This document shows positions 62,053 through 64,000 of a DNA stretch of 64,000 bases, one piece after another. The position numbers and the translations under genes were made by a program. This stretch comes from Flavonifractor porci (GTDB taxonomy: Bacteria; Bacillota; Clostridia; Oscillospirales; Oscillospiraceae): assembly GCF_037572415.1 (NCBI RefSeq), contig NZ_JBBHLB010000005.1:165301-229300 (forward strand). The letters are read 5' to 3'. Position 1 is the stretch's first letter. Each line of letters opens with the position of its first letter. The notes beneath the pieces were generated by a model. The model made no database searches. It saw only the letters and a list, made by a program, of their open reading frames with translations, and was not told the origin of the DNA.

Positions 62053-62682
62053 ATGCACATTCCCGCCTGCGACACCGTCCAGCAGAATATTCAGTCCTTT
62101 CCTCAGGCTTTGGAGGAGGCTCTGCTGCCTCAGACTGATTATGACGTGGAGCGCTGGCTCTACGTCCCCAACTGCTACTGCGACTACCGTTACATTCTGG
62201 GCACCCGGGGCAGCCGACCCCTGATCTGTGTGGGCATTAACCCCTCCACCGCCGCACCCAACGATCTGGACAACACCCTGAAGTCGGTGGAGCGCATCGC
62301 CCTGGGCAACGGCTATGACAGCTTTATCATGTTCAACGTATACGCCCAACGGGCAACCCGCCCCGACGATATGGAGAAGACCTGTAATCCCTGTCTTCAC
62401 CAGGAAAATATGGCCGCCTTCCGCTGGGCACTGGAACAGACCAAAACGGGCTCTCCCGCCATCTGGGCCGCCTGGGGCGCAATCATTGAAAAGCGCGCCT
62501 ATCTGGCCAACTGCCTGCGGGATATGGTGGAGATCGGGAACGATTTGGGCGCCTGTTGGTATTCCGCCGGCGCCCGCTCCAAAAAAGGACATCCCCACCA
62601 TCCTCTGTATCTGCGGAAGGACAGCACGTTGGACCCTTTTGATGCTGCTCTTTATATAGACCAGGTCCTTACTAATCTGTGA
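62053..62682 (+). CDS. DUF1643 family protein
   Basis: 209 residues. Conserved LICVGINPSTAAPNDLDNTLKSVERIA, MFNVYAQRATRP and a late GHPHHPLYLRKD motif define the DUF1643 family. Function unknown. AGGAGGTC site just before ATG. Ten nt from the nucleotidyltransferase downstream, so probably one operon. Confidence 0.92.
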   Translation: MHIPACDTVQQNIQSFPQALEEALLPQTDYDVERWLYVPNCYCDYRYILGTRGSRPLICVGINPSTAAPNDLDNTLKSVERIALGNGYDSFIMFNVYAQRATRPDDMEKTCNPCLHQENMAAFRWALEQTKTGSPAIWAAWGAIIEKRAYLANCLRDMVEIGNDLGACWYSAGARSKKGHPHHPLYLRKDSTLDPFDAALYIDQVLTNL

Positions 62683-62691
62683 GGCAGTCAA

Positions 62692-63444
62692 ATGGAGTGT
62701 AGTCTTCTTCTGCGTCAGATAGCGTTGCGCTGTCAGCAGATCCTGGGTAGCAACCTGGTTGGGATTGCCGTCCACGGTTCTCTGGCATTCGGTTGTTTCC
62801 ATTGGAACAGCAGCGATGTGGATTTTCTGGTCGTCACTCATACAATACCCACACAAGCGCAAAAAGCAGCCCTGATCCAGTCCCTATTGGATCTGACTCC
62901 ATTGTCTCCGCCAAAGGGCCTGGAGATGAGTGTGGTTTTATTGGCAGACTGTACCCGTTTTCGCTATCCCACACCATTTCATCTCCATTTTTCACCCATG
63001 CACTTGCCCGCCTGCTGGACGGAGCTGGAAGGTTACTGCCGCGCTATGCACGGGCTGGATCGGGACCTTGCGGCCCACTTTACTGTAGCCCATCGGGTGG
63101 GATTCTCCATCTACGGCCCTCCGCCTCAGCAGATATTCGCTCCGGTGCCCCAAGCCTGCTATCTGGACAGTATCCTCCACGACGTGGCCGATGCGGAGCA
63201 CGAAGCCACTGCAAATCCAGTTTACTTCATACTGAATCAATGCCGGGTATTGGCCTATCTGAAAGATGGGCTGATCTGTTCCAAAGCGGATGGAGGTCTC
63301 TGGGCCCTGGAGCACCTGGACTCCTGCTGGGCTTCTTTGGTTCGCTCCTGTCTACACGCCTACCAGACCGGCGTTCCGGCTCATCCTGCGCCCGATCTAT
63401 TATCTGCCTTCTGTCGCGCCATTCAAAAACAGATCCAAACATAG
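62692..63444 (+). CDS. Aminoglycoside-adenylyltransferase-like nucleotidyltransferase
   Basis: 250 residues. Nucleotidyltransferase fold with GSLAFGCF and the metal-binding DVDFLVV, followed by a DUF4111-type helical C-terminal domain (NPVYFILNQCRVLAYLKDGLICSK). Resembles AadA/ANT(9) enzymes, but chromosomal homologues vary and resistance is not shown by sequence. GC matches the chromosome. Confidence 0.85.
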   Translation: MECSLLLRQIALRCQQILGSNLVGIAVHGSLAFGCFHWNSSDVDFLVVTHTIPTQAQKAALIQSLLDLTPLSPPKGLEMSVVLLADCTRFRYPTPFHLHFSPMHLPACWTELEGYCRAMHGLDRDLAAHFTVAHRVGFSIYGPPPQQIFAPVPQACYLDSILHDVADAEHEATANPVYFILNQCRVLAYLKDGLICSKADGGLWALEHLDSCWASLVRSCLHAYQTGVPAHPAPDLLSAFCRAIQKQIQT

Positions 63445-63446
63445 CA

Positions 63447-63478
63447 AAAAGACGGACTTCCAAAGAAGTCCGTCTTTT
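63447..63478. terminator. rRNA operon terminator, shared with the nucleotidyltransferase gene
   Basis: 13-bp hairpin (63447-63459/63466-63478) with T runs on both strands, directly after the 5S 3' end on the minus strand. Confidence 0.9.
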
Positions 63479-63479
63479 G

Positions 63480-63595
<116 letters not shown>

Positions 63596-63722
63596 TTACT
63601 TTTCCTTGAAAAGAAAAGTAAGCAAAAGAAACTTCAATAACTTTCTTCTCCTTACCGTTCTTCTCAACGATAAGCTATTATATTCTTTTCTCTTCTCACT
63701 GTCAAGACCAATTTTCTAAAAT

Positions 63723-63797
63723 TGGTGACCCGTGCGGGAATCGAACCCACGTTTGCGGCGTGAGAGGCCGCCGTCTTAGCCGCTTGACCAACGGGCC
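63723..63797 (-). tRNA. tRNA-Glu (anticodon CTC)
   Basis: Cloverleaf GGCCCGT...ACGGGTC with discriminator A and encoded CCA. Anticodon stem GCGGC/GCCGC with loop CTCTCAC gives CTC. T-loop GGTTCGATTCC present. Confidence 0.94.
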
Positions 63798-63799
63798 AT

Positions 63800-63875
63800 T
63801 GGTGCGCCTTCACGGATTCGAACCGGGGACCCACTGATTAAGAGTCAGTTGCTCTACCAGCTGAGCTAAAGGCGC
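63800..63875 (-). tRNA. tRNA-Lys (anticodon CTT)
   Basis: Acceptor GCGCCTT/AAGGCGC, discriminator A, encoded CCA. Anticodon stem ACTGA/TCAGT with loop CTCTTAA gives CTT. D-arm TAGCTCAGCTGGTAGAGCA and T-loop GGTTCGAATCC are canonical. Confidence 0.95.
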
Positions 63876-63954
63876 ATCTCTAGCTTTGTCAGCACCCTCA
63901 AAACCGAACAATGCAGTTTCCAGTATATCAGGCAAGCGCCTGCAATCATCATGT

Positions 63955-64000
63955 TAAGGTCAAGCCCTCGGCTTATTAGTATCGGTCAGCTGCACGCGTT
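63955..64000 (-). rRNA. rrl: 23S ribosomal RNA, 3' end (partial)
   Basis: Minus-strand CTGACCGATACTAATAAGCC followed by GAGGGCTTGACC is the conserved 3' end of 23S rRNA. The gene runs off the window. Confidence 0.93.

Overview
The window is one contiguous piece of a GC-rich Clostridia chromosome. The gene content fits an Oscillospiraceae/Flavonifractor-type gut anaerobe, but that placement is inference from protein flavour. Supporting signs are a Gram-positive plsX-acpP-rnc-smc block, reverse-type rubrerythrin, partial Rnf genes, TIGR03936/TIGR03960 proteins, SLH-anchored surface enzymes and strong AGGAGG-type ribosome sites. Most genes from 1 to 14.5 kb run on the minus strand.

Layout. 0-6 kb: smc, rnc, acpP, plsX. 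6-14.5 kb: a small HTH regulator divergent from a tiny gene across a perfect 19-bp palindrome, then trmFO, topA, dprA, a SPOUT rRNA methyltransferase, and ktrA/ktrB with a long leader. 15-17.3 kb: a zinc-ribbon membrane protein plus SPFH protein pair (YdjG/YdjI-like). 17.3-25.4 kb: a 2094-residue secreted GH84 enzyme with SLH repeats, divergent from a VWA protein. 25.8-36.3 kb: regulators, a lipoprotein, rubrerythrin, a cytidylate-kinase-like protein, gdhA, a COG2509 flavoprotein, citrate synthase and CorA. 36.8-45.9 kb: a divergent two-component pair, a second kinase-like protein, DUF1622, a two-repeat lipoprotein, ApbE, RnfC, RnfD, RnfG and a small membrane protein; this is an Rnf-like redox module without RnfA, RnfB or RnfE here. 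46-50.3 kb: two unknown genes, arsR-permease-redox protein, a kinase-like gene fragment and lrgAB. 50.4-58 kb: radical-SAM tRNA/ribosome-linked pair, SLC13-type transporter, an S24-type regulator, and a secreted protein/ECF sigma/anti-sigma operon. 58-60.5 kb: an AT-richer stretch with a CD3324-like gene, an aminoglycoside-phosphotransferase-like gene, a broken acetyltransferase and debris. 60.5-64 kb: acetyltransferase, sfsA, DUF1643, nucleotidyltransferase, then the 3' end of an rRNA operon (23S, tRNA-Lys, tRNA-Glu, 5S).

The most unusual signal is a family of three roughly 140-190 nt structured elements located just after trmFO (6.6 kb), rubrerythrin (27.6 kb) and gdhA (32.0 kb). Each has the same order: intact gene 3' end, stop (then a terminator in two cases), a short stretch antisense to a site in that gene's last codons, a body of conserved hairpins whose stems change in a pairing-preserving way, then a second copy of the gene's end starting at the same site. 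The antisense/sense ends differ between copies and always match the local gene. I know no described family with this design. It looks like a gene-end-targeting mobile or RNA-templated element; that interpretation is inference.
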